Source: Thalassospiraceae bacterium
GTDB lineage: Bacteria > Pseudomonadota > Alphaproteobacteria > Rhodospirillales > Magnetovibrionaceae
Direction: 5' to 3'
Assembly: GCA_030637845.1 (NCBI GenBank)
Contig: DAOWFT010000019.1
Coordinates: 1 to 13,806, forward strand
DNA length: 13,806 bases
Shown: one piece after another, positions 6,551-13,719 of the stretch
How positions within the stretch are numbered: the first letter of the stretch is position 1
Layout of the letters: each line of letters opens with the position of its first letter
The notes under the pieces: model-generated
Database searches by the model: none
What the model was told of the DNA's origin: nothing
What the model saw: the letters and a program-made list of their open reading frames with translations, nothing else
Translations under genes and position numbers: made by a program

Positions 6551-7189
6551 ATGGGAAAAAAAGTGGCAGCAATAAAACCCGATATTCATCTTCACAAGGG
6601 CGACCTGCCCGCCGGGCTAGACTTTGGCGATGCGGTTGCGGTTGATTGTGAGGCAATGGGCCTTAACAATGCCCGTGACAGGCTTTGTGTTGTGCAGCTT
6701 TCTGCCGGAGACGGGGTCTGCCATTTGGTGCAGCTGACCGGCGGCGAATATGATGCCCCTAATCTCAAGGCGGTAATGAGCGATCCTAAAATTACCAAGA
6801 TATTCCATTATGCCCGTTTTGATGTGGGCATTTTGAAATATTACCTCGGCGTTGACTGCGCCCCGGTTTATTGCACCAAAATCGCCTCAAGGCTGGCACG
6901 CACATATACCGACCGCCATGGCCTAAAGGATGTTTGTCGTGAACTGGTCGGGGTTGAGCTTTCAAAAGAACAGCAATCATCTGATTGGGGCGCGGTTGAG
7001 CTTAGCGATAGTCAGTTGAGCTACGCTGCCAGCGATGTTCTTTATCTGCACAAAGTCCGCGATGAGCTGGAAATAATACTGGCACGCGAAGGACGCACCG
7101 AGCTTGCGCAAAAATGTTTCGACTTTCTTAGCACCCGGGCCGCGCTCGATGCAGAAGGCTGGCCGGATTTGGATATTTTCTCCCACTAA
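6551..7189 (+). CDS. rnd: Ribonuclease D-like 3'-5' exonuclease, short form
   Basis: The 212-residue protein has one DEDDy exonuclease domain: Exo I VDCEAMGL with D32 and E34, Exo II IFHYARFDVGIL with D91, and Exo III SYAASDVLYL with Y158 and D162. All metal-binding residues are kept. RNase D trims tRNA and other RNA 3' ends. E. coli RNase D is about 375 residues and adds HRDC domains, which are absent here, as in the short alphaproteobacterial form. I take the ATG at 6551. A TTG at 6530 would add seven residues and has no better binding site. A GAGG lies at 6532-6535, rather far from the ATG. The gene follows tRNA-Leu and precedes kdsD by 48 bases, so it may head the LPS-export cluster transcript. 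Confidence 0.9.
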   Translation: MGKKVAAIKPDIHLHKGDLPAGLDFGDAVAVDCEAMGLNNARDRLCVVQLSAGDGVCHLVQLTGGEYDAPNLKAVMSDPKITKIFHYARFDVGILKYYLGVDCAPVYCTKIASRLARTYTDRHGLKDVCRELVGVELSKEQQSSDWGAVELSDSQLSYAASDVLYLHKVRDELEIILAREGRTELAQKCFDFLSTRAALDAEGWPDLDIFSH

Positions 7190-7237
7190 TTTTCTTATTA
7201 ATTTTTTTGGCCGGCAACGGGATGCAATAACAAAACT

Positions 7238-8227
7238 ATGTCAAAAAAAACAACCAACCCAAACAAGACCACCAAAGCCGATGATCTGAGAACCGCACGC
7301 AGTGTGCTTGAAACTGAATCTCGCGCTATTAATGTGATGGCCAAGGGGCTTGGCAATAATTTTGTAAACGCGGTTGATATGTTGCAAAAAATATCGGGCC
7401 GGGTTGTGGTTACGGGCATGGGTAAAAGCGGACACGTCGCGCGCAAGATAGCCGCGACCTTTGCCTCAACCGGGAAGCCTTCTTTCTTTGTTCACCCCGG
7501 TGAAGCAAGTCATGGTGACTTGGGGATGATTCAACAAAACGATGGGGTGATAGCACTTTCCAATTCAGGCGAGACCGCTGAACTATCAGACATTGTTGCC
7601 TACACCAGACGCTATCGTATTCCCTTGGTCGGTATTATCGGGCGCGCCGACAGCACGCTGGATCAGCAATCTGATATTGGGCTGGTGATACCGGATGAGC
7701 CCGAGGCCTGCCCAATGGGATTGGCCCCGACCACGTCAACCACGGCAATGTTGGCGCTTGGTGACGCGCTGGCTGTTTGCTTGCTTGAACGCGAAGGTTT
7801 TACCGCCGAGGACTTTCACGGGTTTCATCCCGGTGGAAAACTGGGGCAAAGGTTGTTGAAGGTAAGCGACCTGATGCATGGCGGCAAAGAATTGCCGCTT
7901 ATTTCCAAAGACGCATCAATGAGCGATGCATTAATTGAAATGACCTCTAAAAGTTTTGGCGTAGTTGGTGTAGTCGGGCCCAAAGGGGGGCTTGATGGTG
8001 TGGTTACCGATGGTGATTTGCGCCGTAATATGAACCCCGGACTTTTGAAGCAAAAAGTATCTGAGATAATGACAAAAGGCGGCGTAAGCGCCAGCCCCGA
8101 CCAGCTTGCCAGCGAAGCCGTTGCCATTATGAACGAGAATAAAATAACCACATTGTTCATTATTCAGGACGCTAAGCCAGTAGGCATTTTGCATATCCAT
8201 GATTGTTTACGTGCGGGCGTAGCCTGA
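7238..8227 (+). CDS. kdsD: Arabinose-5-phosphate isomerase KdsD/KpsF (SIS plus two CBS domains)
   Basis: KdsD converts ribulose 5-phosphate to arabinose 5-phosphate, the first committed step to Kdo for lipid A-core LPS. The 329-residue length is normal. The SIS domain (about 30-185) shows TGMGKSGHVARK (59-70), HPGEASHGDLGMI (86-98), LSNSGETAE (107-115), EACPMGLAPTTSTTAMLALGDALA and FHGFHPGGKLG. Residues K63, E112, E156 and H197 correspond to the catalytic Lys, two Glu and His of E. coli KdsD. Two CBS domains follow, about 207-262 and 272-327, with GVVTDGDLRR and VGILHIHDCLRAG. It stands directly upstream of lptC (74-base gap), which couples Kdo precursor supply to LPS export. No strong Shine-Dalgarno precedes the ATG at 7238. 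Confidence 0.96.
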   Translation: MSKKTTNPNKTTKADDLRTARSVLETESRAINVMAKGLGNNFVNAVDMLQKISGRVVVTGMGKSGHVARKIAATFASTGKPSFFVHPGEASHGDLGMIQQNDGVIALSNSGETAELSDIVAYTRRYRIPLVGIIGRADSTLDQQSDIGLVIPDEPEACPMGLAPTTSTTAMLALGDALAVCLLEREGFTAEDFHGFHPGGKLGQRLLKVSDLMHGGKELPLISKDASMSDALIEMTSKSFGVVGVVGPKGGLDGVVTDGDLRRNMNPGLLKQKVSEIMTKGGVSASPDQLASEAVAIMNENKITTLFIIQDAKPVGILHIHDCLRAGVA

Positions 8228-8291
8228 TATAGCTTTTTATCGCTTCGGCGAGCGCTGGTGTGGTCGGCCAAGAAAAAATATCAGGTGGCCC

Positions 8292-8295
8292 AGGA
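8292..8295 (+). promoter_or_regulatory. Ribosome binding site that sets the lptC start
   Basis: AGGA at 8292-8295 lies six bases before the ATG at 8302. The upstream in-frame GTG at 8260 has no such site and would add 14 residues unlike the LptC family, so this site decides the start. Confidence 0.6.
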
Positions 8296-8301
8296 AATAT
8301 T

Positions 8302-9009
8302 ATGACAACACAACAAACCGAACCGCCTGTATCCCCAAATGCAGAAACATTGGTTGGCGAAGGGGCTTATGCTCGTATGTCTGCCTATCGCTCGCGTGAA
8401 TTACAAAGGGCACACAGCGGGCATTCGCGTTTCGTAAAATTGATGAAAATAGCATTGCCGCTAATTTCCTTGCTGCTTATTTCGCTAATACTTGCGTGGC
8501 CGTACTTTAGCGATAATCAAGATGGGTTTAAGATAGAATTTTCTTCTTTGAAGATTGCTCCGGGTGAGCACGCCGGGGTTGATAATGCGCGTTATTTTGG
8601 GGTTGATGATTTAAACCGTCCCTACACAATCTCAGCTGATATAGCCAGATTTCCAGATGGGCCAAAAGGGGCGATAAGCCTTGAGGTGCCCAAGGCCGAC
8701 ATAACAATGAGCGACGATACCTGGCTGGTCATGACATCAACAGAAGGAAAGTATGATCAGCAAAAAAAATTATTATCATTAAGCGGAAAAGTTAATCTGT
8801 TTCATGATATGGGATATGAAATGACTACGGACGAAATAGATATAAATCTTGCAAAAAACGACGCCATCGGAACAAAACCAGTAAAAGGTCACGGCCCGTT
8901 TGGCGAGCTGAGCGCCAGCGGTGTACGCATTGATAAAAACAACAATACAATATTTTTTATTGGCCCGTCGCGTCTGCTTTTGTTTCCATCATCTGGGGAT
9001 AATAAATGA
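8302..9009 (+). CDS. lptC: LPS export system protein LptC
   Basis: LptC is the single-pass inner-membrane protein that receives LPS from the LptBFG transporter and passes it to LptA across the periplasm. The 235-residue product has an N-terminal cytoplasmic part of about 45 residues, one membrane helix (about 47-64, MKIALPLISLLLISLIL), then a beta-rich periplasmic domain. That domain has DNARYFGVDDLNRPYTISAD, a pattern shared by alphaproteobacterial LptC proteins. The cytoplasmic extension is longer than in E. coli, as usual in alphaproteobacteria. The last four bases overlap the start of lptA (ATGA), implying translational coupling. Context between kdsD and lptA makes the call secure despite low sequence conservation. 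Confidence 0.92.
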   Translation: MTTQQTEPPVSPNAETLVGEGAYARMSAYRSRELQRAHSGHSRFVKLMKIALPLISLLLISLILAWPYFSDNQDGFKIEFSSLKIAPGEHAGVDNARYFGVDDLNRPYTISADIARFPDGPKGAISLEVPKADITMSDDTWLVMTSTEGKYDQQKKLLSLSGKVNLFHDMGYEMTTDEIDINLAKNDAIGTKPVKGHGPFGELSASGVRIDKNNNTIFFIGPSRLLLFPSSGDNK

Positions 9010-9860
9010 ATAAACCTGTCATATGGATTTTGTGTTTAATGGCCGTGATCAGCGTCATGCCCGCTGCTGCGTTGGCTCAAACAAAAACACCTTCGCTTTT
9101 TGGTGGTGACGATACCACCCCCATAGAAATAAATGCCGAAAATGGAATTGAGTGGCAACAGGACGGTAACGTATTTATTGCCCGTGGCAATGCCACCGCT
9201 ACTCGCGGCACGACAGTCATAAGGGCTGATGAATTGCGTGCCTATTATAGAGGTGGAAATAATTCCACAGCGGGAGCCACATCGGGAGCAAGTGAGATAT
9301 GGCGCCTTGACGCCATCGGTGCGGTAACAATTACCAGCCCGGGATGGAAAGCAAGCGGCGGACACGCCATTTACGATGTTGCCGGTGCCGTCATTGTTTT
9401 AAAAGACGCAAACCCGGTCACGCTTATTTCCGCCGATGATACAATTACCGCAACCCAGCAGATAGAATTCTGGAATGATAAAAAAATGGCAGTCGCCCGT
9501 GGCGACGCCACCGCCGTCAGGGCAGAGCGACGCATCAGCGCAGATGTTCTGAGCGCGTATATGGAGGCTGACCCCACCGGAGGAAACAAAGTCCGCCGGA
9601 TAGAGGCCTTTGACAATGTCAAAATCTCCACCGCCGAAACCAATGCCACCTCTAACCGGGCCGTCTATGACCTGCCCACAGGGCTTGCCCGGCTTGATGG
9701 TTCGGTTATGATTATTCGTGGCGATAACAGGCTTAGTGGTTGTAGCGCTGATTTTGATCTGGGGACCGGCATTAGCCATCTCAAGGGCTGCCCCGGTGTG
9801 GACGGGAAAAATAGCCGGGTAAAAGGCATATTGTTACCCGGAGCCAAGACGGCTAAATAA
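9006..9860 (+). CDS. lptA: LPS transport periplasmic bridge protein LptA
   Basis: LptA forms the periplasmic beta-jellyroll bridge that carries LPS from LptC to LptD in the outer membrane. The 284-residue precursor has a signal peptide: MNKP, a hydrophobic core, and a likely cut after AAALA at residue 24. OstA-like repeats follow, with the family pattern PIEINAENGIEWQQDGNVFIARGNATATRGTT broken into two blocks, plus ARGDATAVRAERRISAD and NRAVYDLPTGLARLDGSV. It is longer than the 185-residue E. coli protein, common in alphaproteobacteria, and holds two cysteines near its end (SGCSADF and LKGCPG). The start overlaps lptC by four bases. A gap of about 100 bases follows before lptB. Confidence 0.92.
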   Translation: MNKPVIWILCLMAVISVMPAAALAQTKTPSLFGGDDTTPIEINAENGIEWQQDGNVFIARGNATATRGTTVIRADELRAYYRGGNNSTAGATSGASEIWRLDAIGAVTITSPGWKASGGHAIYDVAGAVIVLKDANPVTLISADDTITATQQIEFWNDKKMAVARGDATAVRAERRISADVLSAYMEADPTGGNKVRRIEAFDNVKISTAETNATSNRAVYDLPTGLARLDGSVMIIRGDNRLSGCSADFDLGTGISHLKGCPGVDGKNSRVKGILLPGAKTAK

Positions 9861-9961
9861 GATAGATATGATTAATGGTATATGCTTGATAAGAAAGCGG
9901 AAACCTTTTGCGGTTAGCATTTATGGCGGTAATAGCGGAAAAATAGGGGCCTTGAGAATAA

Positions 9962-10756
9962 GTGAAACAATCGGATAAAAAATCAACGCCTAAGCTAGTT
10001 GCGGACGCATCCGGTGGATCTTTGGGTGTATCCGGGCCGGGCCTGCGCGTCGAAACAATCGGCAAGCGTTATAAAAAACGCCCGGTGGTTTCCGATATGA
10101 CACTTGAAATCCAACGTGGCGAAATTGTCGGACTTCTTGGCCCCAATGGCGCGGGCAAGACCACGTGTTTCTATATGATAATGGGTCTGGTCCAGCCCGA
10201 CTATGGTCGGGTTTATCTTGACGGTGAAGACATAACCCACCTGCCCATGTATCGTCGCGCCCGTATGGGCCTTGGTTACCTTCCGCAGGAAGCATCAATT
10301 TTCCGTGGCCTTTCGGTAGAAGACAACATCCGCGCCATTTTAGAAGTTACCGAGCCATCTGCCCCGGAACGCGAAGCAACGCTTGAGGCACTATTGGCTG
10401 AATTTTCCATCACCCATATTCGCCGCACCCCGGCGCTGGCGCTTTCCGGCGGCGAACGCAGGCGAGTTGAAATTGCCCGGGCGCTGGCTTCAAACCCGCA
10501 TTTTATATTGCTGGACGAACCCTTTGCCGGGATTGACCCCATCGCGGTGGGCGACATCAGGGATTTGGTTAATCACCTGAAAGATCGCGGCATTGGTGTT
10601 TTGATAACCGACCATAACGTTCGTGAAACCCTCGATGTAATTGACAGGGCCTATATTATTCACAGCGGTATGTTGCTGATGGAAGGCTCGCCCTCCGATA
10701 TCGTCAATAACGAAGACGTCAGGCGCGTTTATCTGGGCGATCGGTTTAATCTGTAA
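9962..10756 (+). CDS. lptB: LPS export ABC transporter ATP-binding protein LptB
   Basis: LptB is the cytoplasmic ATPase that powers LPS extraction with LptF and LptG. ABC motifs are all intact: Walker A GPNGAGKTT (60-68), Q-loop YLPQEASIFRGL with Q109, signature LSGGERRR (161-168), Walker B ILLDEP (182-187) and switch His in TDHNVRE (H218). The IFRGLSVEDNI and FAGIDPIAVGDI segments are typical of LptB. At 264 residues it is about 20 longer than E. coli LptB because of an N-terminal lead before GLRVETIGKRY. The start is a GTG at 9962 with only a weak GAG upstream, and a later start is possible. It is followed by rpoN after 77 bases. lptF and lptG are not in the window. Confidence 0.96.
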   Translation: MKQSDKKSTPKLVADASGGSLGVSGPGLRVETIGKRYKKRPVVSDMTLEIQRGEIVGLLGPNGAGKTTCFYMIMGLVQPDYGRVYLDGEDITHLPMYRRARMGLGYLPQEASIFRGLSVEDNIRAILEVTEPSAPEREATLEALLAEFSITHIRRTPALALSGGERRRVEIARALASNPHFILLDEPFAGIDPIAVGDIRDLVNHLKDRGIGVLITDHNVRETLDVIDRAYIIHSGMLLMEGSPSDIVNNEDVRRVYLGDRFNL

Positions 10757-10771
10757 TCCATATCCAATTAT

Positions 10772-10795
10772 CACTATAATTTACACTATGATTTA
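10772..10795 (+). repeat. 12-bp tandem repeat in the lptB-rpoN gap
   Basis: CACTATAATTTA (10772-10783) is followed at once by CACTATGATTTA (10784-10795), one mismatch. Each copy contains TATAAT or TATGAT, so the duplication doubles a -10-like hexamer upstream of rpoN. Whether either is used as a promoter is unknown. Confidence 0.75.
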
Positions 10796-10823
10796 ATGGC
10801 AGCTCACTTAGGCAGGTGCACGC

Positions 10824-10827
10824 GGAG
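10824..10827 (+). promoter_or_regulatory. Ribosome binding site that sets the rpoN start
   Basis: GGAG (10824-10827, within GGAGAGA) lies six bases before the ATG at 10834. An in-frame GTG at 10816 would place this site inside the gene. The family start MALTPRLDMRQ also agrees with 10834. Confidence 0.7.
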
Positions 10828-10833
10828 AGATTG

Positions 10834-12399
10834 ATGGCGTTAACGCCCCGGCTAGATATGCGTCAAGGCCAGTCATTGGTAATGACGCCGCAATTGCAAC
10901 AAGCGATTAAGCTTTTGCAGCTGAGCAATATTGAACTCACCGAATATGTCGAGCAGGAACTGGAACAAAACCCCCTGCTCGAACGTGACGAAAGAGAAAT
11001 CGTTGCAGAAGAAAATAATAGAGAAGCAGGCGATAGCGAAACAGATCAAAGCGAAACAGATCAAAGCGAAACAGAAGCGCCATCCGCGCCCGATACCGCC
11101 GATACCCTTAACGCCGCCGCCGACAGCGGAACCGAAAGCGGAACCGGCGAAGCCATGGATGTTGACTATGACAACGAATATACATCCGACGCCGGATCCG
11201 ACCTGCCGCAAACGGCAGATGCGGCCGGTTACGAAAGCTGGTCACCGGGGGGTAATTTTGGCGGTGACGATATGCCGGGAATTGAGCAAACCCTGGCCGA
11301 CGAACAATCCATGCGCGCATACCTGCTAAGCCAAGTGGGGATGATAATTGACACCCCCCACGAAAGACTTATCGGGGTTGAGCTTATCGATACATTGAAC
11401 GAGTCCGGTTACGTTTCAGGCGGCATTGATGCGATTGCCGAACGCCTTGGTTGTGAATTGGACGAAGTCGAAGCCGTTTTAAAACAGATGCAAACGGTTG
11501 AACCGCCCGGTCTTTTTGCCCGCGACCTCAAGGAATGCTTGGCATTACAGTTAAGCGATATGGACCGCCTTGATCCGGCCATGCAAAAGCTTTTGGATAA
11601 TCTGGAGCTTATGGCCAACCGCGACCTCAAGGCGCTGGTAAAGGTGTGTGGGGTAGATGCCGATGATATTCGCGATATGGTGGCCGAAATTCGCGCCCTT
11701 GATCCCAAGCCGGGCCGCGCCTTCACATTCGACGTTGCAGAAACCGTCATACCCGACGTGATTATGAAATCGGTTCCGGATGGTGGGTGGGCGTTGGAGC
11801 TTAATTCACAAACCCTGCCACGGGTTTTGGTTAATAATCGCTATTACACCGAAGTTAGCCAGCATCAGGGCGGCGATAAAGATAGCGCCAAAGACAAGCA
11901 ATACCTGAACGAATGTTTGCAATCTGCCAATTGGCTGGTGAAATCATTGCACCAACGGGCAACGACAATACTAAAGGTATCAAGCGAAATTGTTCGCCAA
12001 CAGGACAGTTTTTTCCGCAAAGGGGTTTCGGCAATGAAGCCGCTGGTATTGCGCGATATTGCCGATGTTATTGAAATGCACGAAAGCACGGTTTCCCGGG
12101 TAACCTCCAATAAATACATGGCAACGCCACGCGGTATTTTTGAATTGAAATATTTTTTCTCGTCTTCGGTTGGCGGCGATGGTGATGGTGCGGCGCGTTC
12201 GGCTGCTGCTGTGAAAAGCAGAATAAACCATATGGTTGAAGCCGAAGACCCTAAGAAAATACTGTCCGATGACAAAATAGTTGAATTGCTAAAATCCGAA
12301 GGAATAGATGTGGCCCGCAGAACGGTAGCAAAATACCGCGATGCCTTGGGCATCGCCTCATCGGTTCAGCGCCGCAAGGAGAAATCCGGGGCTTTTTAG
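10834..12399 (+). CDS. rpoN: RNA polymerase sigma-54 factor RpoN
   Basis: RpoN directs RNA polymerase to -24/-12 promoters that need an AAA+ enhancer-binding activator. The 521-residue protein has all regions in order: glutamine- and leucine-rich region I (about 4-50, MRQGQSLVMTPQLQQAIKLL), acidic region II (about 51-155), the core-binding domain (about 160-330), a helix-turn-helix around LRDIADVIEMHESTVSRVTS, and the RpoN box ARRTVAKYRD (494-503), which has Asp where Glu is usual. Region II carries SETDQ tandem repeats. The start at 10834 is supported by a GGAG six bases upstream and by homologues. The TAG stop lies inside a hairpin. It sits 77 bases after lptB and 151 before hpf. Confidence 0.97.
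   Translation: MALTPRLDMRQGQSLVMTPQLQQAIKLLQLSNIELTEYVEQELEQNPLLERDEREIVAEENNREAGDSETDQSETDQSETEAPSAPDTADTLNAAADSGTESGTGEAMDVDYDNEYTSDAGSDLPQTADAAGYESWSPGGNFGGDDMPGIEQTLADEQSMRAYLLSQVGMIIDTPHERLIGVELIDTLNESGYVSGGIDAIAERLGCELDEVEAVLKQMQTVEPPGLFARDLKECLALQLSDMDRLDPAMQKLLDNLELMANRDLKALVKVCGVDADDIRDMVAEIRALDPKPGRAFTFDVAETVIPDVIMKSVPDGGWALELNSQTLPRVLVNNRYYTEVSQHQGGDKDSAKDKQYLNECLQSANWLVKSLHQRATTILKVSSEIVRQQDSFFRKGVSAMKPLVLRDIADVIEMHESTVSRVTSNKYMATPRGIFELKYFFSSSVGGDGDGAARSAAAVKSRINHMVEAEDPKKILSDDKIVELLKSEGIDVARRTVAKYRDALGIASSVQRRKEKSGAF
11035..11148 (+). repeat. Two short in-frame tandem repeats in rpoN region II
   Basis: The 15-base unit AGCGAAACAGATCAA occurs at 11035-11049 and 11050-11064, with a partial third copy from 11065, and encodes SETDQ. 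Further on, AGCGGAACCGAA (11125-11136) is followed by AGCGGAACCGGC (11137-11148), encoding SGTE and SGTG. Both periods keep the frame and lie in the variable acidic linker. Confidence 0.9.
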
Positions 12400-12415
12400 G
12401 GCTACTCTAAAAAGC
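12391..12415 (+). terminator. Hairpin over the rpoN stop, possible weak terminator
   Basis: GCTTTTTAG (12391-12399) is the exact reverse complement of CTAAAAAGC (12407-12415), with a seven-base loop. The stop TAG forms the last three bases of the first arm. ATTTT follows, a short T-run, so termination would be partial at best. Confidence 0.4.
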
Positions 12416-12452
12416 ATTTTCCCCTTGAAAACAGCCATTTTTTGACCACCTA

Positions 12453-12511
12453 TTGACTTAATCGGGTGTCGGTTTTAAGTTCCGGCCAATTCGGGACATA
12501 TAAAACGTCCC
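12453..12511 (+). promoter_or_regulatory. Candidate promoter region of hpf-ptsN
   Basis: TTGACT (12453-12458) is followed after 17 bases by TAAGTT (12476-12481), three of six to the -10 consensus. Downstream, GGGAC (12493-12497) and GTCCC (12507-12511) form an inverted repeat that encloses TATAAA (12499-12504), which is itself -10-like. The 151-base gap between rpoN and hpf is the largest in the cluster, which suggests hpf and ptsN have their own promoter. The exact elements are uncertain. Confidence 0.35.
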
Positions 12512-12550
12512 TTATCTCAAAATCAATTCACCGCAGGATTTTACTAAACA

Positions 12551-13120
12551 ATGGAAATTACCGTTAACAGTAAGCAAATGGATGTCGGCACATCGCTTCG
12601 CACCCATGCAACAGATAATCTCAACAATACAGTCACAAAGTATTTTGACCGCGCAATCGATGCGACGGTTACTTTTTCAAAGGCACGGCATGATTTTTTC
12701 CACGTGGAAATAACAGTTCATGCCGGTCGCGGTTTGACTGTTCACGGGTCTGCCGAAGCGGCAGATGCATACCCTGCTTTTGATCAGGCGCTCGATCGTG
12801 TTGCCAAACAGCTTCGTCGCTACAAGCGCAAGCTGGTAAGCCATCACCAAAAGGCTGATGAAGAATTTTCAACTGCACAATATTCAATCCTTGAAACATC
12901 AACGGTTGAAGAAATACCCGAAGAAGACAATCCGGCGATCATTGCAGAAATGCCGCACAATATTGTTACGCTTAGCGTAAGCGAAGCAGTTATGCGTCTT
13001 GATCTGGGAAATCTTCCGGTTGTCATGTTCAAGAATGGCTCGCACGGCGGGCTTAATGTTGTTTATCGCCGCACCGACGGCAATGTGGGCTGGATAGACC
13101 CAGCAACCGCTGACGCTTAA
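12551..13120 (+). CDS. hpf: Long-form ribosome hibernation promoting factor (HPF/RaiA family)
   Basis: HPF binds the 30S decoding region and, in its long form, pairs 70S ribosomes into inactive 100S dimers in starved cells. The 189-residue protein has the N-terminal S30AE domain (about 1-105) from MEITVNSKQMDVG through VHGSAEAADAYPAFDQALDRVAKQLRRYKRKL. A linker rich in Glu follows (about 110-130), then the C-terminal dimerisation domain with VMRLDLGNLPVVMFKNG and NVVYRRTDGNVGWIDP. The presence of both domains places it with the long HPF type. AGGA at 12535-12538 is 12 bases before the ATG, rather far. ptsN follows 41 bases later, very probably in the same transcript. Location next to rpoN is the classic arrangement, where the gene was once called a sigma-54 modulation protein. 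Confidence 0.95.
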   Translation: MEITVNSKQMDVGTSLRTHATDNLNNTVTKYFDRAIDATVTFSKARHDFFHVEITVHAGRGLTVHGSAEAADAYPAFDQALDRVAKQLRRYKRKLVSHHQKADEEFSTAQYSILETSTVEEIPEEDNPAIIAEMPHNIVTLSVSEAVMRLDLGNLPVVMFKNGSHGGLNVVYRRTDGNVGWIDPATADA

Positions 13121-13161
13121 GTAACTAGCGTTACGGCCCCGGTAGCGGAGAGGGAAAAATA

Positions 13162-13626
13162 ATGGAAATCAACGACCTGATAACAATCGAGTGCGTTGTG
13201 CCTAAGCTTAAGGTTACCAGCAAAAAGCAAGCCCTGCAGGAACTCTCGAAACGTGCGGCAGAAATTACCGGCGAACATGAACGCGTCATTTTTGATGTAT
13301 TGATGGAGCGCGAACGTCTGGGCACAACCGGCGTTGGTCACGGCATTGCCATACCCCACGGCAAGCTTGCCAAGCTTGACCGTCTTTACGGACTTTTTGC
13401 CCGACTTGAACAGCCGATTGATTTTAATTCAATTGATGAACATCCGGTTGATCTTATTTTTCTACTATTGGCACCAGAAACCGCAGGCGCCGATCATCTC
13501 AAGGCGCTGGCCCGGGTGTCGCGCTTGTTACGTGATGGCGATGTGTGTGAAAAACTTCGCGGTACCGAAGAAGCCGAAGCGCTTTATGTCTTGCTAACCG
13601 AAGGCTCTGCATCCCGCGCGGCCTAG
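13162..13626 (+). CDS. ptsN: Nitrogen-PTS EIIA component PtsN (EIIA-Ntr)
   Basis: PtsN accepts a phosphate from NPr of the PEP-dependent nitrogen phosphotransferase chain and regulates by protein contact, for example potassium transport and sensor kinases, and does not move sugar. The 154-residue length is normal. The phosphorylated histidine is H66 in GVGHGIAIPHGKL (57-69), matching H73 of E. coli PtsN. ERERLGTTG before it and VDLIFLLLAPETAGADHLKALARVSRLLRD after it, written here in parts (VDLIFLLLAPE, AGADHLKALARVSRLLRD), are typical. AGAGGG stands eight bases before the ATG. It is the last gene of the rpoN-hpf-ptsN group. The final codons ASRAA and the TAG lie in a 27-base tandem repeat that continues beyond the gene. 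Confidence 0.95.
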   Translation: MEINDLITIECVVPKLKVTSKKQALQELSKRAAEITGEHERVIFDVLMERERLGTTGVGHGIAIPHGKLAKLDRLYGLFARLEQPIDFNSIDEHPVDLIFLLLAPETAGADHLKALARVSRLLRDGDVCEKLRGTEEAEALYVLLTEGSASRAA

Positions 13627-13677
13627 CGTCGCCCTATATCCCGCGCGGCCTAGCGTCGCGACATATCCCACGCGGCC
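13611..13677 (+). repeat. 27-bp tandem repeat, two copies plus a partial third, across the ptsN stop
   Basis: Copies start at 13611, 13638 and 13665. The first 22 bases of copies one and two are identical, beginning ATCCCGCGCGGCCTAGCGTC. The third keeps 12 of 13 bases (13665-13677) and then diverges. Copies one and two both include an in-frame TAG (13624-13626 and 13651-13653). In the third the TAG position reads CAA. Confidence 0.93.
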
Positions 13678-13719
13678 CAAGACCTGGATTTTTTACAACA
13701 AAAAAATTAAGCAACGTCC

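Noticed and set aside
7187..7210. 12-base repeat TAATTTT... over the rnd stop
   Set aside because: Only about 9 of 12 positions match in a T-rich run, so I did not count it with the other stop-spanning duplications.
10873..11211. Minus-strand open frame opposite rpoN region II with hydrophobic repeats
   Set aside because: It mirrors the acidic tandem repeats of rpoN; sequence quality and conservation favour the plus strand.
12424..12455. Heat-shock (sigma-32) promoter: CTTG with CCTATTG upstream of hpf
   Set aside because: Boxes resemble the alphaproteobacterial pattern CTTG-N17/18-CYTATNT, but the spacing is 21 bases and the last T is missing.
13690..13710. TTTTTT and AAAAAA runs after ptsN as a terminator hairpin
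   Set aside because: The stem is only A-T pairs around a five-base loop, too weak to call.
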